From positions 1,407,501-1,471,500 of the forward strand of contig JAJTWR010000311.1 in NCBI GenBank assembly GCA_021613335.1: 64,000 nucleotides of DNA, given 5' to 3'. The translations under genes and the position numbers were made by a program. Source of the stretch: Whitmania pigra. Its lineage: Eukaryota; Annelida; Clitellata; Hirudinida; Haemopidae. Positions 1 through 12,535 of this stretch are shown in pieces. Under the pieces are notes generated by a model. That model ran no database searches and was not told the DNA's origin. It worked only from the letters and a program-made list of their open reading frames with translations. The stretch's first letter is position 1. Each line of letters opens with the position of its first letter.

Positions 1-1956
1 TTTAAATCTTTAATTAAAATTAATTTTTAATCTTCCCAGTAACTTCACTCGATGAAAAGTTATTTAATTTCAATCAACCAACTTTATTTTTATCAAAATT
101 TTCTGGAATTCATTTGAGAACATTTGTAAAGAGGTTGTGGAGAATATTTAATCCATATTGTAACTTTGGGTTTCTAATTAAGTTAGTAAGTGTTTTTCTG
201 TAAGATGAATTAGTGAAAATGAGTTGATTATTACGAAGATGAATTAGTGAAAATGAGTTGATTATTGCGATAGTTACCATTCATAATGTCATTCACGATT
301 CAGTTCCTTGTTTGTTCTGAAACTTCATATTGTCGACTTGCATAATTTCAGCAAAACATGCTTTTGAAAGTTAACATAAAGCGACCACAAGTGCCAAATA
401 GTTCAACGGAATTAACAAAAATCACTGGAATTCTGGAATTTTTTAAAAATGACGCTGAAATATCAAATCATCGACGTGCTTGCTGCTTATTTCTCGCAGG
501 TGCATTTATTGTATTTTAAAAATAAATTGGTAAATAGCCTTATATTGTCATTTATCATGTTTATAACAAATACTACAATAAATTACAATGAAATTATAAT
601 AAATACATCTTTTGAGGATTTAATTATTTATAATAGTAAAAGTAATATAAAAAATAAAATAATTATGCATGACGTCAGAATTCCATTTCAATGTATCCTG
701 TATATCAATGTATCTATGTATCTATTTCAATGTATTACTTATCAAATATCACCAACGCCTAATTAAATCAAATTATTTTTGATGCTAAGTTTGATTACTG
801 CAAATAACTTTAAGCCAACATTAAATTCATATTTGTATTCAAACATCAATGAATATGCAAAGCATATATTTATGCAACCGTTACATATTTTAATTTTCAA
901 TTTCTTAGAAAATAAACAGTTTCACATTCCAAGTAATTTTCTGATTTATATTTTTGCTTTCATATTTTTCTTAATTTGTGAAATATTTTTCATTTTGTGA
1001 TTTTTTTCTCTATGGCGAGAATGGAAATAATTTATTCACGACTCCATTTTGTATTTTAAAAGAGAAATCTGAGAAACACGGGACATAAGAGTCTACTAGA
1101 GAACGTCTGGTTGGGTGAGTGAAGTGATGGATGGGATGGGGTAGGTAGAACTGGGTGGGTGAAAATGAGTGGTTGAGAAGTGGGGGTCATTAAATTTTAA
1201 AGAGGACTTGTTGAGGAGAATATAAGCGGGCACACACGCTGGTCATTAAATTCATGCGCCACATTTCACTTCTGTCCACCGTAACATCTAGCGACCATTT
1301 TTGGAAACAATTAGCGAACCCAACAACAAATATATCCATTCCTTGTTTCCTCCTATTAGCTACAATAAATCATCATCACAATCACAATAATCATCGTCAT
1401 CGTCATCATCATCGTCGTCGTCATCGTCATCGTCACCGTCATAGCTTAATAAAAATGAAGTCAGCTAGAGGGTTTACTTGTTGAGTTAATTAGTTTAATT
1501 TTAATTAATATTTAATTAATTTTTAAGTAATAAAAATGCGATGATTCGTAATTATTTTTTTGAAATTAAATGTTATAATTAAGTGCTTCATTAATTAACC
1601 AGCAAACAACAAATTATTTTAAGCAGAAGAATTTAATTCTTTACATTTAATTGTTTTTAGTTTTTATTTGTTCATAATCTTAAAGTTGGTCATTTTGTCA
1701 GAGAAAGTGGTTTTAATTCTGAGATTTGATCGTCTGAAGTATCCCCTCCAATCAACTTGCTTCTTCTTCGATTGATTTGAAGCAACGAAGCCAACAAGAT
1801 GGAGATACTCATCATGAAAATGTTAAACAATTTCAAATGAATACTTTCAAAATATCTATTTACATTTATTTACATTTATGTTTATGTACTTGAATTTGTT
1901 TCCGTTGTTGCGTCAATCAAAAAACCAGTGTTAAAGTCGATTTTAAAATAAAAACA
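1..1956. other. AT-rich stretch without a recognisable gene
   Basis: No ORF here has coding character or recognisable motifs. Two small structures are visible: a 34-bp direct tandem duplication (copies starting at 202 and 236) and a CAT/CGT trinucleotide tract at about 1369-1441. The tract produces a spurious His/Arg-rich reading frame. The block 1100-1230 is purine-rich (GGGTGGGTGA-like runs). I see nothing else. Confidence 0.6.
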
Positions 1957-2283
1957 TTGTTTTTAGAAGAAGTTGTCGTTGTTGTCGTTGTTGTTAAATG
2001 CAACAATCACGATTCTTGTGAAACTGTTGAAGATTGCAAGGGTGTTGAGCAGGGAATTCTCTGTACAAGACAATCCAACTATCGAATATCAGCAGCTGAA
2101 TGGAAAAATATGTTTTCAATAAATTCGTCAAAAATTCATCATCAATCCACGAAATTTGACTCTCCCGAGACGAGCGATAATGGAGGAAACCACTTGAAGC
2201 AGACGCCTTCCCAGGCAGTTTTTGAGAATCTTTCACGTTTCAAAACTCCAACAACTTTTCTGGGATTCCCTCAGAGCAAGTAA
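1957..2283 (+). other. Possible orphan exon, unknown product
   Basis: An open frame follows an acceptor-like TTTTTAG near 1966. After a Val run encoded by GTT/GTC repeats it reads a Cys-spaced stretch (CNNHDSC...DC...ILC) and then an unremarkable Ser/Asn/Thr-rich sequence to a stop at 2283. Base composition is less AT-rich than the flanks. I recognise no family and could not find a partner exon, and an (ATT)n array begins 40 bp downstream. It could be a terminal exon of a gene lying to the left, or chance. Confidence 0.15.
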
Positions 2284-2323
2284 TCATTGAAACTTAAATA
2301 CTAACAATATACATAATAATGGC

Positions 2324-2634
<311 letters not shown>

Positions 2635-2835
2635 GAAATTGTATTATTATTATTCGAATAACTGCTCTTTATTTTGCCTTTGACTCCAATTTTAGGTAAA
2701 TAATTAAAATATATATAACAGAATATTCAACGTGATTCAACTTTTAATCATTTATAAATGAGAGAAAACCTTTAATAAAAATTTAAAGTAATGAATAAAT
2801 AACACTTAAATTTTATTAATAAATTATATTCATAA

Positions 2836-3042
2836 ATGAGTTGGAAGAGGTCAGTGATTCTAGTGCGCCAAGGAGACCACATGTCTTTTCCATTTTTCAA
2901 TGCGGTGATCGACGTGGTGATGGCAGAAGTGGACCTTTCCATCGGTGTGACTGGCGACATTAATTTGTCAGTCAAATGTAATTATATGGCCTTTGCGATG
3001 ATTCACCATTTTAATCTTAAACTGCAAATAATTCGAAAATAG
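2836..3042 (+). mobile_element. Fossil of a non-LTR reverse transcriptase domain
   Basis: The frame reads a degraded version of the central RT block: VRQGD followed by SFPFFNAVIDVV, then IGV, then YMAFAM. It resembles the R2/CRE-like pattern of RQGDPLSP, LFN..ID.V and a downstream AFADD box. In this copy the proline after the D of RQGD and both catalytic aspartates are replaced, so it is inactive. Only about 200 bp are recognisable; no endonuclease or 3' tail was seen. The clade assignment is tentative. Confidence 0.5.
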
Positions 3043-4458
3043 CACTACTTAGCAAATACTTGCAGAATAAAAATATTTTTATTAAGACTAGATTTAATAA
3101 GCAGCAATTTATAGTTTAATAAATTGTAAATTAATGTAAAACAATTTCGACTCAAACGAATCATTTTGAAACATTTAAGAACGTTGATCCGAATTTTATT
3201 TGAGTTATTTGATGTTTCACATCAATTTACTTCAACAGTCTCAGAATTTCACGGAGTTGTTGAGTTGTTTAAACTGACAAGAATAAGGAAAACCTCTTGA
3301 GAAATGAAATGGAAAAATAAATTTGAAAAAATGAAAAATTTATTCGTTAACAGCACAAGCGACAACGTCACAAATGAGAAACGAACATCAAAAAACAAAA
3401 CGTCACAGGTTGAATGTCCCTTAAAAATTCTTAACTTTTCGTTGGAAATTGGAAAAAAGCGAATTTTTGTTGAAATCAATTTCTTTGGATATTTGGATTG
3501 TTTAATTATTCTTTTTCGTTCCTTCATCGGATATTTCCAATCGATCCTTTCGAGGTGATTGCATTCTGCTAAGCCGACGGAATTTCATTAAGCGAAATAA
3601 ATAATTTACTTTGATTAATTAATTATTCATTTAAATGTAATAATAGCATTTTAAAAACTTAAATCGGGTTTTTAACTTTTTATTATCGATAAACATGAAA
3701 ATGATTCTTCTCACGCGACTTCTAGTGGGAATTGTTTATTGTAGATAATATCAATATAATTTTCCTCAAAATGTTGTTAATGTCATCTTTAGTCATCATT
3801 AATTATGTTAAAATACGTGATAATAATAATTAATATTATTATTGCTATATTATTAGTAGCAATGAAATAAACGAATTTTACGGAGATTGGACTGGTGTTG
3901 AGGGGAAATGGTCAGTTTTTTTTTCAAACTCAACAAGAATGACAGGATGAACTGAAAGAAATCCTGGAGGAAATTGAACGATTAGAATCGACAATGAGCA
4001 CAATTTGTTCAAATAATAAATAATTATAATAACAATAAGCAAAACACAAATGTATCCATGACAACAAAGCGAGTGACGCTGTTTCCTGCTTGCGAATCTG
4101 GAATTGATTCATCGGGTTATCGGTGACTGAACATTCCAAAGTTTCAACTCGGGGAATACGTAATATAATTTATATAATATGATGCACGTAACAATGAGGA
4201 GTATATATCAATATATATAATATGTACATATCTTCGCGACTTAAAAGTCATAATAATAACAAGCCGATTTCAAATTTATAATTGTAATGTTATAGTAGAT
4301 AAATACTAATTATATAAAACACATGCAAATGCTAATGATGATTCACTCAACCTGAGTTAAAGCAATCGAAAAACTGGCAAAAAGTCATCTCTAATATTTC
4401 ACAAAGTGTCTCTGAGGCGATACTCAAGGCGCTTTAAAAAATTATTATAATTGTTATA

Positions 4459-4494
<36 letters not shown>

Positions 4495-4566
4495 TTAATT
4501 ATTAAAATGGCTATTCCATGTGACACTAACAACTTTTAGAAAAAGATTTCACGGAGATGACTGCCG
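3043..4566. other. AT-rich intergenic DNA, no gene seen
   Basis: The ORFs here are short, overlap on both strands and lack recognisable motifs. A short (ATT)n run lies at about 4459-4492, and AT dinucleotide-rich DNA at about 4150-4330. There is no RNA gene that I can support. Confidence 0.6.
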
Positions 4567-4577
4567 TTGATGAGAGT

Positions 4578-4898
4578 TCACGGTTTCGTAGTCTTCCGCC
4601 GAGTTTCCTTTCCTCTTCCATCGTCAACAGGATGGGAAGTGGAGATGGAGGCACCAGGTGGAATGTCAGACCATCTCCTCCAATCTTCTACAACACTGAC
4701 AGGACCATTCTCTCCAGGTATTGATGTGATTTGGCGATTGGGGTTATTGATCTGACCTTTAGTTAGAGATGTGAATCTATTTTGAGAGTCAGTAGTAACC
4801 ACTCTGGCCAAACTACTTTCATAATTTATTCTGAAAGCCGTGATTTTGACATCGGGAGGATTTGAAAGGAATCGTAATGGCTTTGAAAATGTCAACAT
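4578..4898 (-). CDS. Uncharacterised 106-aa open frame in a GC-richer island
   Basis: On the minus strand an ATG-initiated frame encodes a hydrophilic protein with no transmembrane segment. It has a Trp/Pro-containing middle (VEDWRRWSDIPPG) and a basic end (GKETRRKTTKP). Base composition is clearly richer in GC than the surroundings, which is the main coding argument. No splice partners were identified upstream, and a SINE-like sequence begins 30 bp beyond the start codon. I recognise no family. It could be a terminal exon, a retro-derived fragment or an unknown repeat. Confidence 0.25.
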   Translation of the reverse strand: MLTFSKPLRFLSNPPDVKITAFRINYESSLARVVTTDSQNRFTSLTKGQINNPNRQITSIPGENGPVSVVEDWRRWSDIPPGASISTSHPVDDGRGKETRRKTTKP

Positions 4899-4929
4899 TT
4901 TGAATTCAATGTCTATTCAATGTCTAATA

Positions 4930-5185
4930 TTTTGGCATGCAGGTTACGTGCCCGCATATGGCCGCATATGCCCGCAATAGTCGTAATGTGTCGTGTTCGA
5001 AACCCAGCATGCACTGCCGCCATCGTCCTTGGGAAGGAGCGCTATATAAATGGTTACAAGAAGCGCCTCTGACGCTTCGTCCAAATCATCTGAATTATGC
5101 AACGGACTATAATCAAATAAATAAATAAATAAATAAGCCTCTGACGTTAAGCATATGGCGCTATATAAATGAAGTTACAATTTAT
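4930..5185 (+). mobile_element. SINE-like element with tRNA B-box and doubled tail
   Basis: A B-box-like GTTCGAAACCC lies at about 4996. It is followed by a GC-rich body ending in GCGCTATATAAATG (about 5040), then an (AAAT)n-type tail near 5115-5135. A second tail-like segment GGCGCTATATAAATGAAG follows at about 5157-5174. A B box, unrelated body and simple A/T tail is the architecture of tRNA-derived SINEs. A convincing A box was not found, so the head may be truncated. A related tail occurs in inverse orientation at 35678-35708. Confidence 0.45.
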
Positions 5186-5208
5186 CTCCTAATTATTTAT
5201 TAAGATTA

Positions 5209-5517
5209 TTGTTAAGAAGGGCAACGACCCCTATCGAGTTATTACTTATTTGTGCTTGTAAACGACATTTAATAACCTTTCGAAACACTCGCAGGGCTGC
5301 AACTCCCACCCTACTGACAACGGCTTTGTTGAGGAGGCTTCGTGGCAGAATGAGAGGCAGCGACGGAGCTCCAGAGGGTAGTTCGTCTTGGTGCTCGTGG
5401 CTTCCCTGCTCTGAACAGGGTAGCAAGAAATGCCTGGCCAAAAGGATCGTTACTGGCATACTGGTCACGGGAATATTGGCCAGACTCGTCTATGCTACTT
5501 TGAAGGGAACAAATTGA
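5209..5517 (+). other. GC-richer ORF block of unknown nature
   Basis: Both strands are open here: 102 aa on + (Arg/Leu-rich, ends ILARLVYATLKGTN) and 91 aa on - over an overlapping span. Composition is unlike the AT-rich neighbours, and the block directly follows the SINE-like sequence. Neither frame matches a family that I recognise. It may be part of the same composite repeat, or a small gene. Strand is uncertain. Confidence 0.2.
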
Positions 5518-5520
5518 CAA

Positions 5521-7183
5521 ATAAAAATTTAATTTTTGCAGTCTTTATCGAATCGAATTTTTTTTTTTGGTTTGGAAATTTATATTTTATAGGTTGTTGA
5601 ACTTTTCATATTATATTTTTTTTTCGTGGAAAGATCGCACTTGAAATCAATGTTGTTCTGACAAATTCATCAAGAAAGTTCTTCTGACGAAAACTTCACT
5701 GAGTCAGCTGAGGGAACGTCACGAGAGCAACTGGGATGGAAAATAAGATAGAAATCATTAAACATTGGATCATGGCTTCCCAAAGATTGCATTCAAAAAG
5801 TCAAAATTATTTTTCAACTAATTTCAAACACTCGATATTGACGCACGTGTTTCCATCTCTCGAACTCACCTCTTAAAACCTTCCTTCACGGTTCAAGAAA
5901 CTCGAAAACAAACTACTCGGACATTTTAAGTTCTCAAGATTTGAGCTCAGAAATGTATCCACAATGTGATCCAAGCCAAGGTATCACTTGTTCCATAATT
6001 TCTATCTCACAATTAAATATCATGCAATCCTACCCATAAGAAGCTGTCTATTGAAACAACACCGAATTCATGAAAGAAATATTCTTGGAACTACATCTCA
6101 ATAAAGTCCAAAAGTAGTTGCAAATCAACATTTGAACGACAAAATCCATTAAATTCGAATTATCATTTCAAAATTATAATTCCAATTCTCAAAACTCATC
6201 TTGCAGGCTCATAGAAAAATATTCCAAACAAACATCTGCAACCATTTTGAAGTTCCAGACAATGAAAAGAAAAATAATACATTTTCAATTTTGATTGAAA
6301 CTCAAACATTTAATCTTGCTTTGATTTTCGAATGTGATCAGACATTAGCCTAAATCATCAACCTAAAGCATTCTCCAAAGCGACATCCCACATTGTAAGA
6401 CAAAATTTCAGCATTTGATGTAAAATGAAAATAAGATCAAACAACATCATCATCAAGGGTTGCTATAGAGTGCAAGTTATGCTATGAGTTCAAAAAGGAA
6501 AACAGCATCAACAAACTGCTCAGCTGTGATGGAAACTGAAGGAAAGATAATTGCCAAAAGAAAAATGTCAAAATATATAACCAAAATAAATTCCAAAATA
6601 GAGATTTTGCAAAGAAAACACCTAAAAGATATGGGAAAATTCCAAAAATGAAATAATACTAAAGAATATATCAATAAATATTCATGTTTAACATGCCATA
6701 ATGTCAGCATTAATGAGTAATGTCAATGAGCATTTTGAACATGCAAGCATAAAATGTCATGGGAAGAAGCATATGGTTACACTGCATCTACATTGTCAAA
6801 AGCTTAGCAAATACATCAGTAAAGCAGTTTCTACATTAACATGAATTCCAATGCAATCCATTCAGCCATGCATTTAAAGGTGAATTCAGTTAAAGGGGAT
6901 GCTGATTAACATGAAAATGATAAATAATAAAATGATAAGTCGTGAACGAACAACTCAGGAATCACAGCAGAACAGTAACAGGAGGACATGACGAAGACAA
7001 CATCAGCAACAGTGAAATAATATCAATACTAATTAATTATCTCTTATTAATAATCATATCAACCATTTAACAAATTCGTAAATCTAAACGAGCCACTTAT
7101 TGGTCAAGCAATTGGTTAAAGAGAACAACGTTCAAGGACGTTAATTCTTTCGGATCCGTCCACCTATCCATCCGTCCGCGCGC
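5521..7183. other. Intergenic, no gene seen
   Basis: AT-rich, largely non-repetitive sequence with frequent stops in all frames. It lies downstream of the ZIP13 gene, so its right end (about 6900-7183) probably contains that gene's 3' UTR. Confidence 0.6.
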
Positions 7184-10100
7184 TCAGTCGACCAGAGCAG
7201 TCACGAGTCCCATGACAAGGATTCCAGTGCAGACGAGGAGCAGTTGCTTCAGGGAGTTGCTGGAAAAATTTGAGGAATCGTTTCACCTCAAACAACAGAA
7301 CCGTTAGGAGTTCAAATCCTAGCCACTCACAAGAGCTTCTGTTAACTAACTACATGCGTATGTATCATCAATCTACAAGTTGACTCAATGATTTTTTTAC
7401 GTATAATTACATCCTACGACAATTGAGAATACTAACGTTTAATACGTTACTTAAAAATTGAGCCTATTGCAAATTACACAGCGATTAAGCAAGTTAAACT
7501 TTTAGCAGGTTGCATTAATTTTACAAAACATCGACAAATGTTCGAAAGCGAAACTCGGACGGCGGAGTGGCAATCGACGAGTCACCTGGCATTCTTCTCC
7601 TTGAGGATGTCAGGCACGATGGTGATGAGTGCGATGTTGATGAAGCCACCAGCCGTGAATGGCAGGATCCAAGCTGTCGAGTCACCTGGTGAAGAAAGAA
7701 GAAATTTTCAGCATTTCTGTCAATTTCTTTCGAGTGCAAACCATAATATTAATAATGCTTTTGAAAAATGAATTTGATTAATCGAACAAGAAAATTTTAA
7801 GCTTTCTCAGCCCCAGTGTTTGCAAATGTAAAAATCTTTATGAAAATGACAACCACCCGTGCGGGAAGGATGTTCTCCCCACTCACCGAGGATTTTGGCG
7901 GATTCAGCACTGAGTGCCAGCATGGCTCCAATAATTCCACCTGTTGCTGTCAACACCTGGATGGAAAAAGGGGAGGAAATATAATTTTGGAGCATTACGA
8001 GGAAGCAACTGTTCAACCTGAATGGCTTATTAACCTCTAAGTTCAAAATACTCTTACTGTAATTCCTTAACTGGTGATTTATTCATATTTCTTGTTCTAT
8101 TGAAGCAAAAGCATTAGCAATTATGAAATCTTTTTCATAACAGAATTGATGGGTTTGCCAGAGAGAAGCACATCTTAACCAGTAACAGAGTGGAACATAA
8201 AAATTGCACCAACCTGAACTTTTGCAGCCTTCCACCTGTCAAATCCAGCTTGCAGAAGAATGGCAAAGTCACCAATTTCATGGGGAATCTCATGAAGAAG
8301 GATGGCAAGAGTGGTCAACAGCCCCATCTGTTATTTCATTTTTAAGAATATTAAAGTCAAATATTAAAAACCATCTTAATAACCTAAAAGTTACGTTAGA
8401 ATGAAACAACAACCTTCGAACTGATGCTGTAACTTCCTGCCACTGCGAGTCCATGTGTGAAGTTGTCGACAACATTGGCGAGGAGATTCAACCATCCGCT
8501 CACCTGCATTAACCATCATCATCATTAGCTTCCATTGCTCATTGACAAACTCATTAATAATTCATTCAATAATAATTAATCTAAAAAACTAATTACTTAT
8601 TTCAGTAATTATTTTAAACAAAAAAACAAATTAATTAGCCGAAAGAATTGACAGAGACAAAGCTTAAATGCTTAAACCTGGATTGCTCAAATGACAACAT
8701 GAATGAGGGTAATGAAAGTTCAATACAAACAGAAGTTGATTTTGGAGTGATTACAAAAAAAATGTTGTCATTATTATTAATTAATGACAATGTTTAATAA
8801 CTACACTTTTACAAATAATAATAATAAACAATAAACAGGTAAACCAATAGAAACATTTGATTGCCAAGTATTCAATTACATTCATCATCATCATCATCAT
8901 CATCAAAACATAAAAGGGTAAACCTTTATGTGCTCTGGCTTATCAAGAGAGGTGGAATTCTTGCCTGGTGATGCTGTCGATGAAGACTGCAGATGATCGA
9001 AGGATGAAGGTATAGATGGCGATGATGATGATGGTAGCAGACCATCATCTCCAATGAGTTCAGACTTCAACTGCCTTTTGAGATTTCGCTTCCTCGCTTT
9101 CTTTCTCTCAGACTTGTCCATTCCTTCGATGCAGTTTCTCTGACCTGTCATCGGACAACAGTCGATATTGTAAGGTAAAGTAACATCTTGAAAACATGAC
9201 GACGTAATGACAATGAAGATGCTATTCCTAATGTGAGTATATCTTTCTTCTGTTTTGATTTTAAATATTGGTAATAAGTTATTCTTGGAGGTAAAATTGA
9301 TTGATTGAATGATTGATTGATTGATCAACCCACCTGATCTCTCCCTCTGGATAGACCGAGCAAACCTGTACATCGACTCCCCTTCGCAAGAATCGTCCGA
9401 GGCAGTCGACGATGTTTCCATCTTGTTACTTTCCACTGCTTTTATCTCCTCTTCTTTCTCCTCCTCCTCCTTGCCATCATCATCATCATCCTTGTCACCA
9501 AACAACTTCTCGATTACATAGAAGCTCAACAGACCTGCGAGAACCCATCCACCCAGAGACCTGTATCCGGAGACGTCCCCGGAGGCTGCAGAGGAAGAGA
9601 TTTTTGCCAATATTTTAATAATTAATTCAGTCATTTCAACAGTTGGTTAGTATTTACTCAAAAAATTAAAACTAGTATTTTTGTAATTCTCTACAAAAAC
9701 TTCTATCTCCAATTTAAGTAAAACTTAAAATGTTCCCAAATCCACAAAATCTTCACCCTGTGTGGACATTTCAGTGCCACGTAAAAAAAGCAATCAGTTC
9801 CGGCAATCATTCACAAAGTACATTTTTTAAACCAACTTTTGTCCACATGGATCCAAGCTTCTGGCAGAAGATGAAGGAAAACGTCACCAAGTAGTCCACC
9901 AACTGCAAAACTCAACAACATTTGCAGTCTTCCATTGGAGGCTGAATGTGTTTGATAAGAACATATAAATAATTAAAAATTAAATTTTCTGAAACATTTA
10001 TTATTTCACTAATAAAGCTACAAATATACATTACCAAATGGATTCTTTAGAAAAGCCAATAAACTAAACGTTATTTAAGATAAACTTTTAAAATTAAACA

Positions 10101-10454
10101 CTTTACCAATAAACACAGCTGTTGCAAGAATGAATGCTCACCTTTACTCTTCAGTCCAGCTCCACAATTCACAGGAATCACCAGCAATGGAAACAATCCC
10201 GTCAGTCCTACCAAGCCAGCTGATATTGACGAATACAGCCACACTCTTCTCGGATGACCCCAAACTTTCTCCTCGAACCACTTCGTCCACTCGTCAACCA
10301 CCGTCTTTCCATCTGTTTCTACTTTTCTGAATCTATGCTTGAATGTCTGCACCGACCTTGCTCTATGTATTTCAGAAAATGTCGGAGCTATGATCAAGAT
10401 GACACAGAATACAAACAGGAGAAAGGAAAACTTTCTGATGCAACCCGGAGCCAT
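7184..10454 (-). CDS. SLC39A13: ZIP13-like zinc transporter (SLC39A13 family)
   Basis: A spliced minus-strand gene. The first exon (start about 10454; an in-frame ATG also at 10475) has a signal-like hydrophobic segment and then the first ZIP helix ([17 protein letters not shown]). The next exon, near 9860-9940, reads [20 protein letters not shown]. The exon near 9400-9590 encodes a membrane helix ([19 protein letters not shown]) and a long Asp/Glu-rich loop. The exon near 8410-8504 gives [18 protein letters not shown] and that near 8210-8328 gives [20 protein letters not shown]. Together these are the paired metal-binding HNFxxG/HEIPHE-type motifs of LIV-1 ZIPs, with the [11 protein letters not shown] variant typical of ZIP13. 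The last exons end with [16 protein letters not shown]...VD and TGA. The family moves Zn from secretory-pathway lumen to cytosol. An acidic loop replaces the usual His-rich one. Internal exon borders are approximate. Confidence 0.93.
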
Positions 10455-10475
10455 TTCCAGAATCCAGAGATTCAA

Positions 10476-12535
10476 AAAAACTATTACCAGGTCAGAACGA
10501 GTCCCTAATCACGTATCCCCTCAACTCGACAGAGAACCGAACTCTTCAGGCCGTTGGGAACAAAGCACCAAAAGCCCGATCACGTACGTCAAGTCCTAAA
10601 AAAAAAACATATTATCAGAGATGGGTAATTAATAAATTGTTATTTGTTTTACTTCAGTTAAATATGTAAGCTGTAATCGAATTCAGTTAGAGTTTTATCG
10701 ATAAGCTGCCGCCCACTAACCAGAGAGATTTCGATCTAAAAATATCCGACAGATTCAGAAATAACTTCTCAAACGGGTTCTTATCGTTCCGCTCTAACGA
10801 AGTCATTTTTGGATACTATTAGATTCGTTTAAAATTCTTAATAAGATTCTATATCCAGATATTATGGTCATTTTGGAGATATCTTATTTGTCTTAGTGTG
10901 TCTGGTAACTGCTCTTCATTAATGTTTTAACTAATAATATTGTAGACAGTTCTTAAAACAAACGTCTACGGACGTAATTTCAGCTTTTTCCAAGGAAAGC
11001 AAACCTTCGTATACCTTTATAAAACGACCTTTTTTCACTTCAAGAAAAGTTCAGGCGGTGAGGCAAACCATTATAAAATATGAGGGATGATCTTTTTTGC
11101 GTCTAGTCTAAAATCAGGCCCCTATAAAATTAAATCCCTGCAAACGTCCTATGAGAAGGGTTTATAAATGAATAACTTTGCTGACTATCTGGACCATAAA
11201 GTTTGTTTTTGTTAAACTTAACAAAAATTAGTAATGGCTTGTCGTCACTTGTCTGGTTATGCCGTCGCTCGGCTAATATTTATAAGCCTCCAACAGATGT
11301 GTGAGCATATATTATAATTAAGTGTCAAAATTAATTTAACCCAATGTTGACTCATATTAGCCACAATTTGTTCAGTAGAGTGGAGACAACATTTCGATCC
11401 GATGATGTATCAATCGTATATGCGAGTATATACATGCGTAATGTGTCACCGGTACAATATTAATAATAAGTCCACTGAACAGGTAGCAGCCCCTTCAACT
11501 TGAGCTTTTGTGAGGTTTAAACTGCTAATTTGGTGAATCCATTGTCCTCAATTGCAACTTTAACCTTGTACCTTGGAACAGTTGGTCTAGTAATTAAAAT
11601 ATTTGAGATTCAACAAAAGTACCATAACAAAACCAAATAACTGGCTGCACATTGGACTCTATCTAAAGCCTATTGTGTAGCAGTAATTACATAATTCGGC
11701 AATAAAGCGCTAATGATTATTAGTCGGTTCTGGAAATGATTTCATTACATCCAGGCAACAAAGCAACTAAATCTATTAATACAAATTACTTTGTGAAAAT
11801 GTACCTACAAACAAATGTGAAGTGCGACACCAACATCTAGCTAGTTCCAGCTGCTTCAAGGCAGTTTAGGTGCTAACCATAATGAGAATTTAATTTTACT
11901 ATGAAACCGTAAGCCATGTCAAATAGATTTTGTCGCAAATATCAATGTGTGGAAATGAAACAATGTTGACCTCTTTTTTTAAATCGCGAAAATATTGATT
12001 GACAATACTCTCTTGAGCACGGACATCCATCCTGTTGACATTATTGATGGATCAATTAAAGATCATACTTAATCTTCATAAATATTATGTATTCATGAAA
12101 CAATACAAATCTTGAATTATTGTTTGTTGAAGAACAAAAACTCATAAGAAAGTATATTTCACTGGAGAGTTTCAACTTAAAGACAAACTTCTAACGTCTG
12201 TTTAAGTTCACTTAAAGTAATTGTTAATTACAATCAAATAATTATTTGAACAGTGATCAATAGAGCTTCACAAACAACATCTCAAATACTGAAACAGACT
12301 GAAGCACTAGGTGAATACTCACTATTACACTACCATTAACGCACAGCTCGAGAAATAATCATCTAATGATCCTTTTCAGAAATCAAAATGGCACCACATT
12401 ATTCCAAAACCAATCATACATATGAAAAATCATTTCTGACAAGAAAATATTAATTCAGCTTCTTAGCTTGTAGACATAATTACTGACAACAAATCTTCAA
12501 ATAAAAAGAAATCTTTTCTTTAATTATTTGCAACT
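10476..12535. other. Intergenic region between ZIP13 and sideroflexin
   Basis: About 2 kb with no coding signal. The left 150 bp precede the ZIP13 start and likely hold its promoter. A copy of a dispersed repeat is present at about 10970-11125 (separate entry). The remainder is unremarkable AT-rich sequence; the right end probably contains the sideroflexin 3' UTR. Confidence 0.6.
10970..11125 (+). repeat. Dispersed repeat, copy A
   Basis: Starts with GGACGTAATTTCAGCTTTTT and ends with TTGCGTCTAGTCTAAAATCA. The same two blocks, with variable middles, recur near 26965-27070 (same orientation) and 25225-25335 (opposite orientation). No coding capacity is seen. The class is unknown; a non-autonomous element or a fragment of a larger transposon is possible. 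Confidence 0.55.

Noticed and set aside
1254..1484. His/Arg-rich ORF
   Set aside because: Generated by a CAT/CGT trinucleotide tract; no other coding sign.
7300..7330. GTTCAAATCC resembling a tRNA T-loop
   Set aside because: No acceptor stem or anticodon arm can be folded around it. It lies in a ZIP13 intron.
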